A stretch of DNA of 64,000 bases from USCg-Taylor sp050740455 (GCA_050740455.1 JBOIDF010000003.1:31506-95505), one strand, 5' to 3'. Numbered from the stretch's first letter, positions 14,845 to 26,840 are shown. Notes: generated by a model from the sequence alone, not told the origin. A program made the numbers and translations.

Positions 14845-15747
14845 ATGGTTCGAAGGCGGCTCCGCTCGTTCCGATCGTTTATCTATGCTGTCGCGATCCA
14901 TGTGGTCGCGATTGGATTACTGACGCTGAGCCTGAACCTGAGCGACCGTCCGCCCTCATCCAAGCCAAGCTCTCAGATCGTACAGGCGGTCGCCATCGAT
15001 CAAACCAAGGTCGAAGCCGAGGTGCAGCGGCTGAAGGAAGCAGAACGGCGCAAGCGCAAAGACGAAGAAGCGCGCCGTGAGGCGCTTGAACGCGATGTGG
15101 CCGCCGCGACAGAGAAGCGTCAAGCCGAGGAGAATCGCTTAGAGGAACTCAAGAAAGAACGAGCCATCGTACAAGAGCAAAAGCGGGAACAGCAACTTAA
15201 AGAGGCTAAAGAAAAACGCCAGCGCGAGGAACGGAAGAAACAACAGCTGGCCGAGGAGCAGAAGCGAATCGCGCAAGAAAAAGCGCTCGCGAAAAAACGT
15301 GAAGAACGCCAGCAGGCCGAGGCGGAGAAGAAACGTCTCGCCGAGGAGCAACGCAAGAAGGCCGAGGCCGAGAAAAAGCGTAAAGAGGAAGAACGGCGCC
15401 AGCGGGAATTAGCCGCGGCCCTGGCCGCGGAGGAAAAAGCGCGCACCGAGGCTGCGCGGCGCGAGCACGATCAAAGTGAAATCAACAAATATATAAAACT
15501 CATCCGGACTCAGATCGGCAACACCTTCCATTATCCCGAGCGGGGACTGTCCTGCGAACTGTTGGTCAAGATGGTGCCCGGGGGCGACGTCGTGGACGCC
15601 AAGGTGATACGATCGAGCGGCAACGCGGTGTTTGACCGGCAAGCGGAGATCGCGGTCCGCAAGGCGTCACCGCTGCCGGTACCCGACGATCCGCGCTTGT
15701 TTCGACAACTGCGCGAGATCCAATTCGTCTTCGAACCGGAGGTGTAG
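14845..15747 (+). CDS. tolA: Cell envelope integrity protein TolA
   Basis: A 300-residue TolA with the classic three domains: an N-terminal membrane anchor (about 11-33, FIYAVAIHVVAIGLLTLSLN), a long charged coiled-coil rich in K, E, A, R and Q (about 50-205), and a C-terminal globular domain (about 210-300, IRTQIGNTFHYPERGLSCELLV...LREIQFVFEPE). It spans the periplasm between TolQR and Pal/TolB at the division site. The highly repetitive coiled-coil region gives long spurious open frames on the other strand. Confidence 0.94.
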   Translation: MVRRRLRSFRSFIYAVAIHVVAIGLLTLSLNLSDRPPSSKPSSQIVQAVAIDQTKVEAEVQRLKEAERRKRKDEEARREALERDVAAATEKRQAEENRLEELKKERAIVQEQKREQQLKEAKEKRQREERKKQQLAEEQKRIAQEKALAKKREERQQAEAEKKRLAEEQRKKAEAEKKRKEEERRQRELAAALAAEEKARTEAARREHDQSEINKYIKLIRTQIGNTFHYPERGLSCELLVKMVPGGDVVDAKVIRSSGNAVFDRQAEIAVRKASPLPVPDDPRLFRQLREIQFVFEPEV

Positions 15748-15749
15748 GC

Positions 15750-17048
15750 TTGAAGTGCTTGTATAGAGCGGCTGTGTGCTTGGCATTATTGGCGTGGTAT
15801 GCAACCGCGCAGGGGGTATTAAAAATAAAAATCACCCAGGGCGTCGTGGGCGCGCTCCCGATCGCGATCGCCCCGTTCGATCCGCCCGGATCACAACGGC
15901 CGGCCGTGGATATCGCCGCGATCGTTGCCGCGGATTTAGAAAGCAGTGGTGGCTTCGTCCCGATGCCGCGCGCCGATATGCCATCGCATCCCCATGGCTT
16001 TTCCGAGATCAATTTTGCCGATTGGCGCCGGGTCGGGATGGACAATTTGGTGGTTGGGACTCTCCGGCCCGGTATCGAGACGGACTACGAGGTCGAGTTT
16101 TGGCTGGTCGATGTCTATAAAGGCACCCAACTTCTAGCGTATAAGGTGCCTGCAAAAGCGGCCCAGTTGCGGTTGGTGGCGCATCAGATAAGCGACGTGA
16201 TCTACGAGAAGCTGACCGGTGTCAAGGGAGCCTTCGCCACCCGCGTCGCTTATGTCACAGTCCAGGAGCGCAGCGGACGGAACAAGATCTACGGGCTGCA
16301 AGTAGCCGATATCGATGGGGAGAATGTACAGACCCTATTGACCTCACCGCAGCCGCTGATGTCGCCGGCGTGGTCACCGGACGGGAGGCGTCTTGCCTAT
16401 GTTTCGTTCGAAGGCGGTAGTTCCACCATCTACGTTCAAGATCTCGGGAGCGGTCACCGCGACAAGGTAGCCGCGGAAACGGGGATCAACAGCGCCCCGG
16501 CGTGGTCGCCGGACGGAAGAAGGTTGGCCTTGACCTTGTCGCGCGATGGGGATCCCGAGATCTATGTGCTAACCCTCGCGAGCCGCCAATTGCGGCGCAT
16601 CACGAACGACCCGGCCATCGATACCGAACCCTCCTGGTCACCGGATGGAACCCGTTTGGCGTTTACTTCCGACCGGGGTGGGGGGCCACAGATTTATGAA
16701 GTCCCGGTCTCGGGTGGACACCCGCGGCGTTTGACACACGAAGGGGACTATAACGCTCGCCCCCGCTATTCGTCGGACGGGAAATTATTGGCGCTCGTTC
16801 ACGGCGACGGCGGCAGTTACCGAATCGGCACCTACGATATGGAAACCGAGCGCCTGACGATATTGACCGACACCCGCTTGGACGAGTCTCCGAGTTTCGC
16901 CCCTAACGACAGCATGATCATCTATACGACGGTCGGGCCGCGGGGCACCGAGCTGGCGGCCACCTCGATCGATGGCCGAGTGAAGCAACGCCTGGCATTG
17001 TTGCGCGGGGAGGTCCGCGAACCGGCGTGGGGTCCGTTCAGATATTAG
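15750..17048 (+). CDS. tolB: Tol-Pal system periplasmic protein TolB
   Basis: A 432-residue periplasmic protein. A signal peptide covers about residues 1-21 (LYRAAVCLALLAWYATAQG). The N-terminal domain (about 25-160) is followed by a six-bladed propeller with repeated blade motifs: SPAWSPDGRRLAYVSF, APAWSPDGRRLALTLS, EPSWSPDGTRLAFTSD, RPRYSSDGKLLALVH. TolB binds Pal and TolA by turns during outer-membrane constriction. The start is TTG 15750, 2 bp after the tolA stop, which fits translational coupling. Confidence 0.95.
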   Translation: MKCLYRAAVCLALLAWYATAQGVLKIKITQGVVGALPIAIAPFDPPGSQRPAVDIAAIVAADLESSGGFVPMPRADMPSHPHGFSEINFADWRRVGMDNLVVGTLRPGIETDYEVEFWLVDVYKGTQLLAYKVPAKAAQLRLVAHQISDVIYEKLTGVKGAFATRVAYVTVQERSGRNKIYGLQVADIDGENVQTLLTSPQPLMSPAWSPDGRRLAYVSFEGGSSTIYVQDLGSGHRDKVAAETGINSAPAWSPDGRRLALTLSRDGDPEIYVLTLASRQLRRITNDPAIDTEPSWSPDGTRLAFTSDRGGGPQIYEVPVSGGHPRRLTHEGDYNARPRYSSDGKLLALVHGDGGSYRIGTYDMETERLTILTDTRLDESPSFAPNDSMIIYTTVGPRGTELAATSIDGRVKQRLALLRGEVREPAWGPFRY

Positions 17049-17077
17049 AATCACGCAAGCACAGAGGAGATAAAACG

Positions 17078-17626
17078 ATGCAGACCACGAACATGCGAAT
17101 GCTTATTCTGGCGCTGTCCGCTCTCGCGGTGGCCGGATGTCAAACGGTGGATGAGCTAAGCAAAGAAGACAGTGCGGCCACGGTGGAAGACCAGGGGATT
17201 TCTCCGGCCGAGATGGAAGCCATGGACGCGCAAGCCGGTGGCGTAGATAAGGGTGAGGGTTACCCGAATGCTGATGGGAGCGACGAGGGACGCGGTGGAG
17301 ATGGGGCGCGTGTGATCTATTTTGAATACGACAGCGATGAGATCCGGCCGGAATTTCGACCGGCGATCGAGGCCCACGCCGCGTATATCACGAGCCACCC
17401 CGACACGGTTATCACGCTCGAGGGGCACGCCGATGAACGCGGCTCGCGGGAATATAATCTAGCCCTCGGGGAACGCCGTGCGCTCGCGGTGCGCAGGCAG
17501 ATCACCTTGCTTGGCGGGTCCGCCTCCCAGATGCGCACCGTAAGCTATGGCGAGGAACATCCGGATTCCCCCGGACATGACGAAAGCGCCTATTCCCTCA
17601 ATCGACGCGTAGAGATCAACTACTAG
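17078..17626 (+). CDS. pal: Peptidoglycan-associated lipoprotein Pal
   Basis: I chose ATG 17078, preceded by an AGAGGAG site, giving 182 residues. A lipoprotein signal ends in LAVAGC with Cys21 as the lipidated residue. The C-terminal OmpA-like domain (about 75-182) has VIYFEYDSDEIRPEF, LEGHADERGSREYNLALGE and NRRVEINY, the peptidoglycan-binding signature. Pal tethers the outer membrane to peptidoglycan and binds TolB. An acidic linker rich in D, E and G separates the lipid anchor from the domain. Confidence 0.95.
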   Translation: MQTTNMRMLILALSALAVAGCQTVDELSKEDSAATVEDQGISPAEMEAMDAQAGGVDKGEGYPNADGSDEGRGGDGARVIYFEYDSDEIRPEFRPAIEAHAAYITSHPDTVITLEGHADERGSREYNLALGERRALAVRRQITLLGGSASQMRTVSYGEEHPDSPGHDESAYSLNRRVEINY

Positions 17627-17631
17627 AAACC

Positions 17632-18585
17632 ATGTCCGGCACGGCAGTTCGCTCATGGCGTGGCGCGTTGTTTTTAACGGCCTGTGCGCCTCTTTGCGTC
17701 ATGGCGCAATACGAAGCTCCCATCGTCGAAGGCAATCCACCGAGTGTCGAGGCCCGGCTCGGACGGCTGGAACGGCTGCTCACTAACCGCGGTATGCTGG
17801 ATCTTCTGGACCAGGTCGAGCGCTTGCACCAAGAGGTGAAACGGCTGCGCGGGGAGCTGGAAGTTCAGGCGCATCGACTCGAAAAATCCGAAGAGCGCGA
17901 TGAACGACTGTATTCCGACCTCGACCGCCGGCTGCAAGCGCTTGAAACCGGCACGGGCGGCCCGAGTGATCCCGGCAACGCTCGCAATGAATCCACAAGC
18001 CCTGAGGTAATGAGTCCCCCGCGGGCGCCAGCGGCCTCCCGGCCTATGGACGATTCGAACCGCGCGCTCGAGACCCCGGCCGATACGCCGGCCCATGACA
18101 TCGGCGAGGCCCCGTCTTCCGGACCCGCACCCGGACAAGCACCTTCCGGGGTGGCGCCGGACACGGGAACACCGGTAACGGTCGCCGCTGCGCGTGCGAG
18201 CCACGAGGAAGACGACTACCGACGCGCCTTCGACCTGCTCAAGGTAGGGAACTACAATGACTCCATCTCTGCTTTCAATAATTTTATCGCGCAGTATCCC
18301 AAAAGCGCGCACGCCGACAACGCGCAGTACTGGCTCGCGGAGGCCTACTACGTGACTCATCAGTATCAGCCGGCGATCTCTGAATATACGAAACTCGTTG
18401 AGCGCTACCCGGAGAGTCAGAAATTGACCCATGCCCTCCTCAAAATCGGTTACAGCCACCACGAACTAGGCCAGCTCGACCAGGCCAAGACCAGCCTCGA
18501 GAATCTCCGGGTTCGTTATCCAGGCACCACCGCCGCACGGCTCGCCGACGAGCGTTTGCAACGCATTCGCCTTGAGCAACCATGA
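17632..18585 (+). CDS. cpoB: Cell division coordinator CpoB (YbgF)
   Basis: A 317-residue secreted protein: a signal peptide (about 1-25), an N-terminal trimerising coiled coil (about 37-100, LGRLERLLTNRGMLDLLDQV), a Ser/Pro/Ala-rich linker, and C-terminal TPR repeats (about 195-315: YRRAFDLLKVGNYNDSISAF, AQYWLAEAYYVTHQYQPAIS). CpoB links Tol-Pal to peptidoglycan synthesis by PBP1b-LpoB in E. coli. It starts 5 bp after pal, the usual last gene of the tol-pal operon. Confidence 0.93.
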   Translation: MSGTAVRSWRGALFLTACAPLCVMAQYEAPIVEGNPPSVEARLGRLERLLTNRGMLDLLDQVERLHQEVKRLRGELEVQAHRLEKSEERDERLYSDLDRRLQALETGTGGPSDPGNARNESTSPEVMSPPRAPAASRPMDDSNRALETPADTPAHDIGEAPSSGPAPGQAPSGVAPDTGTPVTVAAARASHEEDDYRRAFDLLKVGNYNDSISAFNNFIAQYPKSAHADNAQYWLAEAYYVTHQYQPAISEYTKLVERYPESQKLTHALLKIGYSHHELGQLDQAKTSLENLRVRYPGTTAARLADERLQRIRLEQP

Positions 18586-18618
18586 CCCGCGCACGCACGC
18601 TTCTATTCCACGACGCTC

Positions 18619-19284
18619 ATGCCCGCCACCGTTCACAAATCGTCCCCCGAGGCGAGTCTACGCGTCACCGAAATCTTTTTGTCGCTACAAGGCGAGTCGA
18701 GCCGCGTGGGTCTACCGACAGTCTTCGTGCGTCTCACGGGCTGTCCCTTACGCTGCCACTATTGTGATACGGCTTACGCGTTTCACGGCGGTACGCGCCT
18801 GCCGTTCAATGCCATATTAGAACGGATCACCGAGTATCATCCTCGTTATGTCACCGTGACCGGTGGCGAACCGCTCGCTCAGCCCGCATGTCCGGCCCTA
18901 CTGCAACAATTGTGTGATCTCGGCTACCGCGTCTCGCTCGAGACGAGCGGCGCCCTCGACATCCGGCCCGTCGACAAGCGAGTCATGAAGGTCATGGACT
19001 TGAAGACGCCGGGATCGGGAGAGGCCGGAAAAAACGACTATCGAAATATTCAGTATCTTGCGGCGACCGATGAGGTAAAGTTCGTGATTCGCGACCGCAT
19101 CGACTACGACTGGGCCAAGGAGATCATGCAGCGCTTTAACTTTCCGTGCGAGATCCTGTTTTCGCCGAGCAGCGGGGAGATAAACCCCGCTCAGATGGCT
19201 GAGTGGATCCTGGAAGACCGGCTTCCGGTGCGCTTTCAGATTCAACTTCATAAGGTGATCTGGGGTGAGATCCCCGGACGCTAG
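18619..19284 (+). CDS. queE: 7-carboxy-7-deazaguanine synthase QueE
   Basis: A 221-residue radical-SAM enzyme. The [4Fe-4S] cluster motif is CPLRCHYC (Cys42, Cys46, Cys49), preceded by the family motif EIFLSLQGES, and the VTVTGGEPLAQ strand follows. It converts 6-carboxytetrahydropterin to 7-carboxy-7-deazaguanine in queuosine synthesis. It follows cpoB after 33 bp and overlaps queC by 20 bp, the same order as in Pseudomonas. Confidence 0.94.
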   Translation: MPATVHKSSPEASLRVTEIFLSLQGESSRVGLPTVFVRLTGCPLRCHYCDTAYAFHGGTRLPFNAILERITEYHPRYVTVTGGEPLAQPACPALLQQLCDLGYRVSLETSGALDIRPVDKRVMKVMDLKTPGSGEAGKNDYRNIQYLAATDEVKFVIRDRIDYDWAKEIMQRFNFPCEILFSPSSGEINPAQMAEWILEDRLPVRFQIQLHKVIWGEIPGR

Positions 19285-19954
19285 TCCACGGCGTGCGGTC
19301 GTATTGATCTCGGGAGGGCTCGATTCCAGCACGGCCTTGGCCATCGCCCGCGCAGAAGGGTATGCGTGCTACGGATTATGCGTTGACTACGGCCAACGCC
19401 ACCGTGCGGAGCTTGCGGCGGCCCATCGAATCGCTATCGCGCTTGATGTCCGCGACTACAAGGTGATGTATTTGAACCTCTCGGCGATCGGGGGATCCGC
19501 ATTGACCGACCCCGCCGTCGCCGTGCCGGAGACACCGACCGAAGGGATCCCGGTCACCTACGTTCCCGCACGCAATACGCTGTTACTCGGCTTGGCCTTG
19601 GCGTGGGCGGAGGTGCTCGAGGCCTGGGATATTTTTATCGGGGTTAACGCGATCGATTATTCCGGGTATCCCGACTGCCGCCCGGAATTCATTGCGGCCT
19701 TCGAGGCGATGGCCCAACGCGCCACCAAGGCAAGCGTGGAGGGAAAGCGCTTTAAAATACATGCCCCGCTTATCGAGTTAACCAAGGCCCAGATCATCGA
19801 GCAAGGCCTACGCCTGGGCGTCGATTACAGCATCACGGTCTCTTGTTATCAGGCCGACGAGGAGGGACGCGCATGCGGGGTATGCGACGCCTGTCGCTTT
19901 CGTCGCGCGGGTTTCGAATGCGCCGGGGCGGCGGATCCGACGCGTTATCGCTGA
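19265..19954 (+). CDS. queC: 7-cyano-7-deazaguanine synthase QueC
   Basis: A 229-residue PP-loop ATPase. The ATP-binding motif is SGGLDSS (16-22), then YGQRHRAEL. VPARNTLLL and a C-terminal zinc-binding cysteine group (CYQADEEGRACGVCDACRFR) are the family marks. QueC uses ATP and ammonia to make preQ0 from the QueE product. The start at 19265 overlaps queE, and the conserved VVLISGGLDS strand fits it. A 208-bp AT-richer gap follows before cysH. Confidence 0.95.
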   Translation: MRSPDASPRRAVVLISGGLDSSTALAIARAEGYACYGLCVDYGQRHRAELAAAHRIAIALDVRDYKVMYLNLSAIGGSALTDPAVAVPETPTEGIPVTYVPARNTLLLGLALAWAEVLEAWDIFIGVNAIDYSGYPDCRPEFIAAFEAMAQRATKASVEGKRFKIHAPLIELTKAQIIEQGLRLGVDYSITVSCYQADEEGRACGVCDACRFRRAGFECAGAADPTRYR

Positions 19955-20162
19955 ACCGTAGCGCGACTGTCTCGCCGGCTCGGCAGGGGGCTCGTAGGAG
20001 TACAAAAAGCGCTAGTCAAGCCCACGGCCATAAAAAGATCGTAAAATAAGACATATCTATATGCTTATACGCCATTTCACGGCAAAGCGTTTAGCCTGTT
20101 ATATTAATAAAAAATGCGAAGGGCGCAGCCCACGACTGAAGCAAGCAGGAGGGATCGTCCGA

Positions 20163-20897
20163 ATGATCAACAAAGACATTGCGAACTTAGCCGTTCAATA
20201 CGATCATAAATCGCCCCAAGAGATTCTGGCGTATGCGCTAACGGCATATGAGCACATCGCGATCTCCTTCAGCGGTGCGGAAGACGTGGTGCTGGTCGAT
20301 ATGGCGACGAAAATAAGAAACGAGGTCCGTATTTTTTCTCTCGACACCGGGCGCCTGCACGCAGAAACCTATCGGTTCTTGGAGCGCGTAAGGGATCGAT
20401 ACCAGATCCGGATCGAGGTGTTGTTCCCTGATCCGCTCGCGGTAGAGCGTTTGGTGCGCGAAAAGGGATTATTCAGTTTTTATAAAGACGGCCATAAGGA
20501 ATGTTGCGCTATCCGAAAGGTAGGACCTTTACGCCGGAAACTTCAATCGCTAGATGCTTGGATCACGGGCCAGCGCAAAGATCAAAGCCCGGGGACTCGG
20601 ATCGAGCTTGCCGTCATCGAGAAAGATGCCGCGTTTTCAACCAAAGAACGCTCGCTAATCAAGTTTAACCCGCTCTCCAATTGGAGCTCGGCGGAGGTGT
20701 GGCGTTACATCCAGACACACGATGTACCCTATAACGAATTGCATGAACGGGGGTTTATCAGTATCGGGTGCGAACCGTGCACAAGGCCGGTGCTACCGAA
20801 TCACCACGAGCGAGAAGGGCGGTGGTGGTGGGAAGAAGCCACCCAAAAGGAATGCGGGCTGCATACTGGTAATCTGGCTGCCGTGGCTCGTGGTTAA
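20163..20897 (+). CDS. cysH: Assimilatory adenylylsulfate (APS/PAPS) reductase CysH
   Basis: I start at ATG 20163, which follows a CAGGAGG site, giving 244 residues. ISFSGAEDVVLVDM is the PP-loop-like nucleotide motif. The cluster-binding cysteines are Cys114-Cys115 (KECCAIRKV) and Cys203/Cys206 (GCEPC), and Cys231 lies in KECGLH, the catalytic site. The double cysteine pairs mark the [4Fe-4S] type, which usually reduces APS rather than PAPS; substrate choice is thus inferred. The enzyme makes sulfite in sulfate assimilation. A thioredoxin-like gene follows after 3 bp and may supply electrons. The upstream gap is AT-rich and no terminator is evident. Confidence 0.92.
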   Translation: MINKDIANLAVQYDHKSPQEILAYALTAYEHIAISFSGAEDVVLVDMATKIRNEVRIFSLDTGRLHAETYRFLERVRDRYQIRIEVLFPDPLAVERLVREKGLFSFYKDGHKECCAIRKVGPLRRKLQSLDAWITGQRKDQSPGTRIELAVIEKDAAFSTKERSLIKFNPLSNWSSAEVWRYIQTHDVPYNELHERGFISIGCEPCTRPVLPNHHEREGRWWWEEATQKECGLHTGNLAAVARG

Positions 20898-20900
20898 GCC

Positions 20901-21230
20901 GTGCATATAACGTTCGTAAAAAAAATCATGGCCGATGGTCTCCCGTGCCGCAAGTGCATAGAGGTGCACGAGCGTCTGAAGGGAGCGAATTTGCTCGAAC
21001 GCATCGATAACATCGTAACAGCCGACGAGCGGGATGCTGCAAGCGAGGGCATGACGCTTGCCCGTGAATATAAAGTGGACCGTGCGCCCTTCTTTCTGGT
21101 CCGCGACGAAGCGAATGCGGTTCGTGTTTATACCTCTTACTTTCGATTCGTCAAGGAAGTATTAAACCGCGAGGTTTCGGAAAAAGACTCCGTTGACGAA
21201 ATGATGGAGCAGGTGCCGGATTTTCTATAA
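20901..21230 (+). CDS. Small thioredoxin/glutaredoxin-like protein with CRKC motif
   Basis: A 109-residue protein starting with GTG 20901, 3 bp after cysH. It opens with the strand HITFVKKI and carries the redox-type motif LPCRKC (Cys16, Cys19) at the start of the first helix, then a DRAPFFLV strand with the cis-Pro of thioredoxin folds. It is not a canonical thioredoxin (WCGPC). Its tight linkage to cysH suggests it reduces the Cys231 disulfide of CysH, but that is inference only. I do not recognise a named family. Confidence 0.65.
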   Translation: MHITFVKKIMADGLPCRKCIEVHERLKGANLLERIDNIVTADERDAASEGMTLAREYKVDRAPFFLVRDEANAVRVYTSYFRFVKEVLNREVSEKDSVDEMMEQVPDFL

Positions 21231-21269
21231 CCAGTCATATAATACCTGCCGGATGCCAGCTCTCTCAGG

Positions 21270-22244
21270 CTAACGAACGGGCAGGTCGCGGGTGTTTATA
21301 AGCTGCTCTATTTCCTCTCTTGTCCCAGCGCCGCACGCCGCTTCAACAACCTCGCGGGTAAGGTGCGGGGCAAAACGCTCAATGAAATCGTACATATAGC
21401 CTCGAAGAAAAGCGCCTTTACGAAATCCGATTTTCGTAGTACTCGGTTCGAACAGATGGCCCGCATCTAATGCACACAGTTCGCTATCCGCATTCCGGTC
21501 ATAGGCCATACTCGCTATTATGCCAATTCCCAGGCCAAGCTTGACGTACGTCTTTATGACATCGGCGTCCACCGCGGTAAGCACGACACGCGGGGTAAGC
21601 CCGCGTCTATTGAAGGCTTGATCCAGCTGGGAACGGCCCGTGAAACCGAACACGTAGGTAATCAAAGGATAATCGGCGACGGCTTCGAGCGTCAGTGGCA
21701 ATGCCCTCGTCAGCGGGTGATCGCGCGGCACAATGACGCTGCGGTTCCAGCGATAGCAAGGCAACATGACGAGATCCTCAAAAAGTTCTAAGGCCTCCGT
21801 CGCGATGGCAAAATCCACTCGGCGAGTCACGGCCAGCTCGGAGATCTGCACCGGTGTTCCCTGGTGCATATGAAGCGCGACCTGAGGATAGATTTTGATA
21901 AAAGCCTTGATCACAGCCGGCAAGGCATAGCGGGCCTGCGTGTGTGTCGTCGCGATGGACAAACTTCCACGCCGATTGTCCTTGTGCTCCGTCGCTATAC
22001 ACCGAATCTTTTCAACCTCGGCGAGTATTTGATCTGCCACCGGTAAGATGGCCTGTCCGGCAGGCGTTAGGGCCGCTAAATGCTTACCGCTGCGCAGTAA
22101 TAAGCCCACGCCTAGCTCTTCTTCGAGTAATTTAATCTGCTTACTTATACCTGGCTGCGAGGTATAGAGCCGCTCGGCGGCCGCCGACACGTTTAGCTTT
22201 TGGCGCGTAATCTCGACGAAAAATCTTAATTGCTGCAACTTCAT
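21270..22244 (-). CDS. cysB: LysR-family transcriptional regulator CysB
   Basis: A 324-residue LysR regulator. The winged helix-turn-helix fills residues 1-60 (MKLQQLRFFVEITRQKLNVS, then AAERLYTSQPGISKQIK). The inducer domain has the CysB/Cbl signature TTHTQARYALP at its start. CysB activates sulfate-assimilation genes with N-acetylserine as inducer in enterobacteria. It converges on the cysH block and is divergent from the TauE/SafE permease gene, so a shared CysB-controlled intergenic region is likely. Confidence 0.9.
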   Translation of the reverse strand: MKLQQLRFFVEITRQKLNVSAAAERLYTSQPGISKQIKLLEEELGVGLLLRSGKHLAALTPAGQAILPVADQILAEVEKIRCIATEHKDNRRGSLSIATTHTQARYALPAVIKAFIKIYPQVALHMHQGTPVQISELAVTRRVDFAIATEALELFEDLVMLPCYRWNRSVIVPRDHPLTRALPLTLEAVADYPLITYVFGFTGRSQLDQAFNRRGLTPRVVLTAVDADVIKTYVKLGLGIGIIASMAYDRNADSELCALDAGHLFEPSTTKIGFRKGAFLRGYMYDFIERFAPHLTREVVEAACGAGTREEIEQLINTRDLPVR

Positions 22245-22297
22245 TAGGCGACAGTTGATTTATAGGTATATGCGATAAAAATATAACCAAGGCGGCA

Positions 22298-22326
22298 TTG
22301 TTATTATCAATCGATATTACTATGAT
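22298..22326 (+). promoter_or_regulatory. Promoter of the TauE/SafE gene
   Basis: TTGTTA (22298-22303), a 17-bp spacer and TATGAT (22321-22326) make a good sigma-70 promoter 31 bp before the permease start. It lies in the AT-rich gap divergent with cysB, where a CysB operator would be expected; no exact CysB site can be read by eye. Confidence 0.5.
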
Positions 22327-22356
22327 GCGCAACATATTAAGGGTCCGGACTTCACG

Positions 22357-23145
22357 ATGGATTTAGCCTATACCATTTCGGGTTTTGTAGTCGGCTTTAT
22401 CGTCGGTCTGACGGGTGTCGGCGGTGGTTCGCTCATGACCCCTATCCTGGTACTTCTATTCGGGATTAAACCGGCGATTGCGGTCGGTACGGATCTTCTC
22501 TACGCCGCGATCACAAAGTGCGGCGGGATCTGGGTACATCATCGGCAGAGAACGATTAATTGGCGCATCGTGCGCATCATGAGTGCCGGAAGTTTACCGG
22601 CATCGGCGCTCACGGTTTGGACGTTGAAGCACTTCCATGATCGGGGAATTGACTATACCGGGCTCATTACTTCAACGCTCGGTATTGCGTTGATACTAAC
22701 GTCAATGGTGCTGTTGTATAAAAAGCAGCTTGTCGACTTCAGTTTGAAGGAACAGTTTTCCGCGTTACGGTCTATTCACAGCCGCCTAAAGACACCAATT
22801 ACGTTCATTGTTGGAGTTTTCCTCGGTGTTTTAGTAACGCTGTCGTCGGTTGGAGCCGGTGCGTTGGGGGCCGCAACCCTTTTTTTTATCTATCCGCGTT
22901 TGCCCGCTGTCTCCATTGTGGGCACCGACTTAGCACACGCTGTGCCTCTTACGGCGGTTGCAGGACTAGGCCACGCCCATCTCGGTACAGTAGACTTTGT
23001 GTTGCTCGGAAGCCTGCTAGTGGGATCGCTGCCTGGGATCTATCTCGGGAGTCACCTGGGGATCCGGCTTCCAGAGCACATCGTTCGCCCCATTCTTGCG
23101 AGCATGCTGCTCATCATCGGAGCGCGTTTTACGTTTTCGTTCTAG
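22357..23145 (+). CDS. TauE/SafE-family permease (probable sulfur oxyanion transporter)
   Basis: A 262-residue membrane protein with about eight transmembrane segments in two related halves. The half-repeats share a glycine-rich loop: VGFIVGLTGVGGGSLMTPIL near the N-terminus and LGVLVTLSSVGAGALGAATL in the second half, typical of TauE/SafE (sulfite or sulfoacetate exporters and related permeases). The substrate is not fixed by sequence. Its position next to cysB and near cysH points to sulfate/sulfite traffic. Confidence 0.85.
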   Translation: MDLAYTISGFVVGFIVGLTGVGGGSLMTPILVLLFGIKPAIAVGTDLLYAAITKCGGIWVHHRQRTINWRIVRIMSAGSLPASALTVWTLKHFHDRGIDYTGLITSTLGIALILTSMVLLYKKQLVDFSLKEQFSALRSIHSRLKTPITFIVGVFLGVLVTLSSVGAGALGAATLFFIYPRLPAVSIVGTDLAHAVPLTAVAGLGHAHLGTVDFVLLGSLLVGSLPGIYLGSHLGIRLPEHIVRPILASMLLIIGARFTFSF

Positions 23146-23203
23146 TCGCGCTCGCCATAAGCGCGTCGATAATCGCGGGGAAAAGGTTGCATACGCTTGC
23201 CTA

Positions 23204-23440
23204 TTAGCCTCCGATTGCCAGCTTGCTCTCACGATAAGCCTTGATCATCGCAGCCATTCTATCCTTGAGCAGCAACTTTTGTTTTTTCAAGTTCTCCAAC
23301 GAGATATCGTCAAGGGGGAGCGCGCCTGTGTTTGCCTGATGCACCTGGTCCTTTAACCCCTTATGCTTCTGGTAAAGCCGTTTAAAATCCTCGCTCGACC
23401 CTAAAAGGGCTTGCGTTATCTCATCATCGGATTCAACCAT
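23204..23440 (-). CDS. YdcH-family protein (DUF465)
   Basis: A 78-residue, mainly helical protein of the DUF465/YdcH family: a FKRLYQKHKGLKDQVHQANT helix, then ISLENLKKQKLLLKDRMAAM and a basic C-terminus. Members are small coiled-coil proteins of unknown role. An AGGAGGAACG site lies before the ATG at 23440. It stands between the permease gene and the rRNA operon; 23441-23636 shows no gene. Confidence 0.8.
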   Translation of the reverse strand: MVESDDEITQALLGSSEDFKRLYQKHKGLKDQVHQANTGALPLDDISLENLKKQKLLLKDRMAAMIKAYRESKLAIGG

Positions 23441-23635
23441 CGTTCCTCCTTTGTTTCTCTGATCGCGCTATAGCGACGCATTTAGCTAATCTTGGCAATC
23501 TCGCAGTCTCCGCGCTTTACCGCGATTCTTAGCCGAGCCTTATAAACCCTTCGTGAGCACACTTCGCTAACCCATGGAACGCTGTGCAAACTAAATATAG
23601 CGCAATTTCAAAATCAAGTCTGCGCAGTGTCGCAA

Positions 23636-23670
23636 AATAAAAACCCCGGCAATAAGGATGCAGGGGTTTT
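23636..23670 (-). terminator. Terminator of the rRNA operon
   Basis: AAAACCCC (23640-23647) pairs with GGGGTTTT (23663-23670), and on the minus strand the stem is followed by a T-rich run (TTTTTATTTTG). It lies 11 bp beyond the 5S 3' end, in the right orientation. Confidence 0.8.
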
Positions 23671-23680
23671 GCTATAAGCG

Positions 23681-23794
23681 CCTGGCGGTGACCTACTTTC
23701 ACATGGGCTATCCCACACTATCATCGGCGCTGAACGGTTTCACTACCGAGTTCGAGATGGGATCGGGTGGTTCCCGCTCGCTATAGCCGCCAGA
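23681..23794 (-). rRNA. rrf: 5S ribosomal RNA
   Basis: The reverse strand begins TCTGGCGGCTATAGCGAGCG and contains CGAACTCGGTAGTGAAACCG-type loop sequence, ending CACCGCCAGG. Ends are placed where the terminal stem (CTGGCGG / CCGCCAGG) closes. Length is about 114 nt. Confidence 0.9.
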
Positions 23795-23920
23795 CAAACC
23801 ATTCCTTTCATCGCCGGACAGCCGCCTAGCAATTGAAAGACTATCGAAAGGTCGTCATGCGTTCTTCTTGGATCGCTCGATTGCATTGCGTACCACCCTA
23901 ACGCAAACTATTTGGGTGTT

Positions 23921-26840
<2,920 letters not shown>

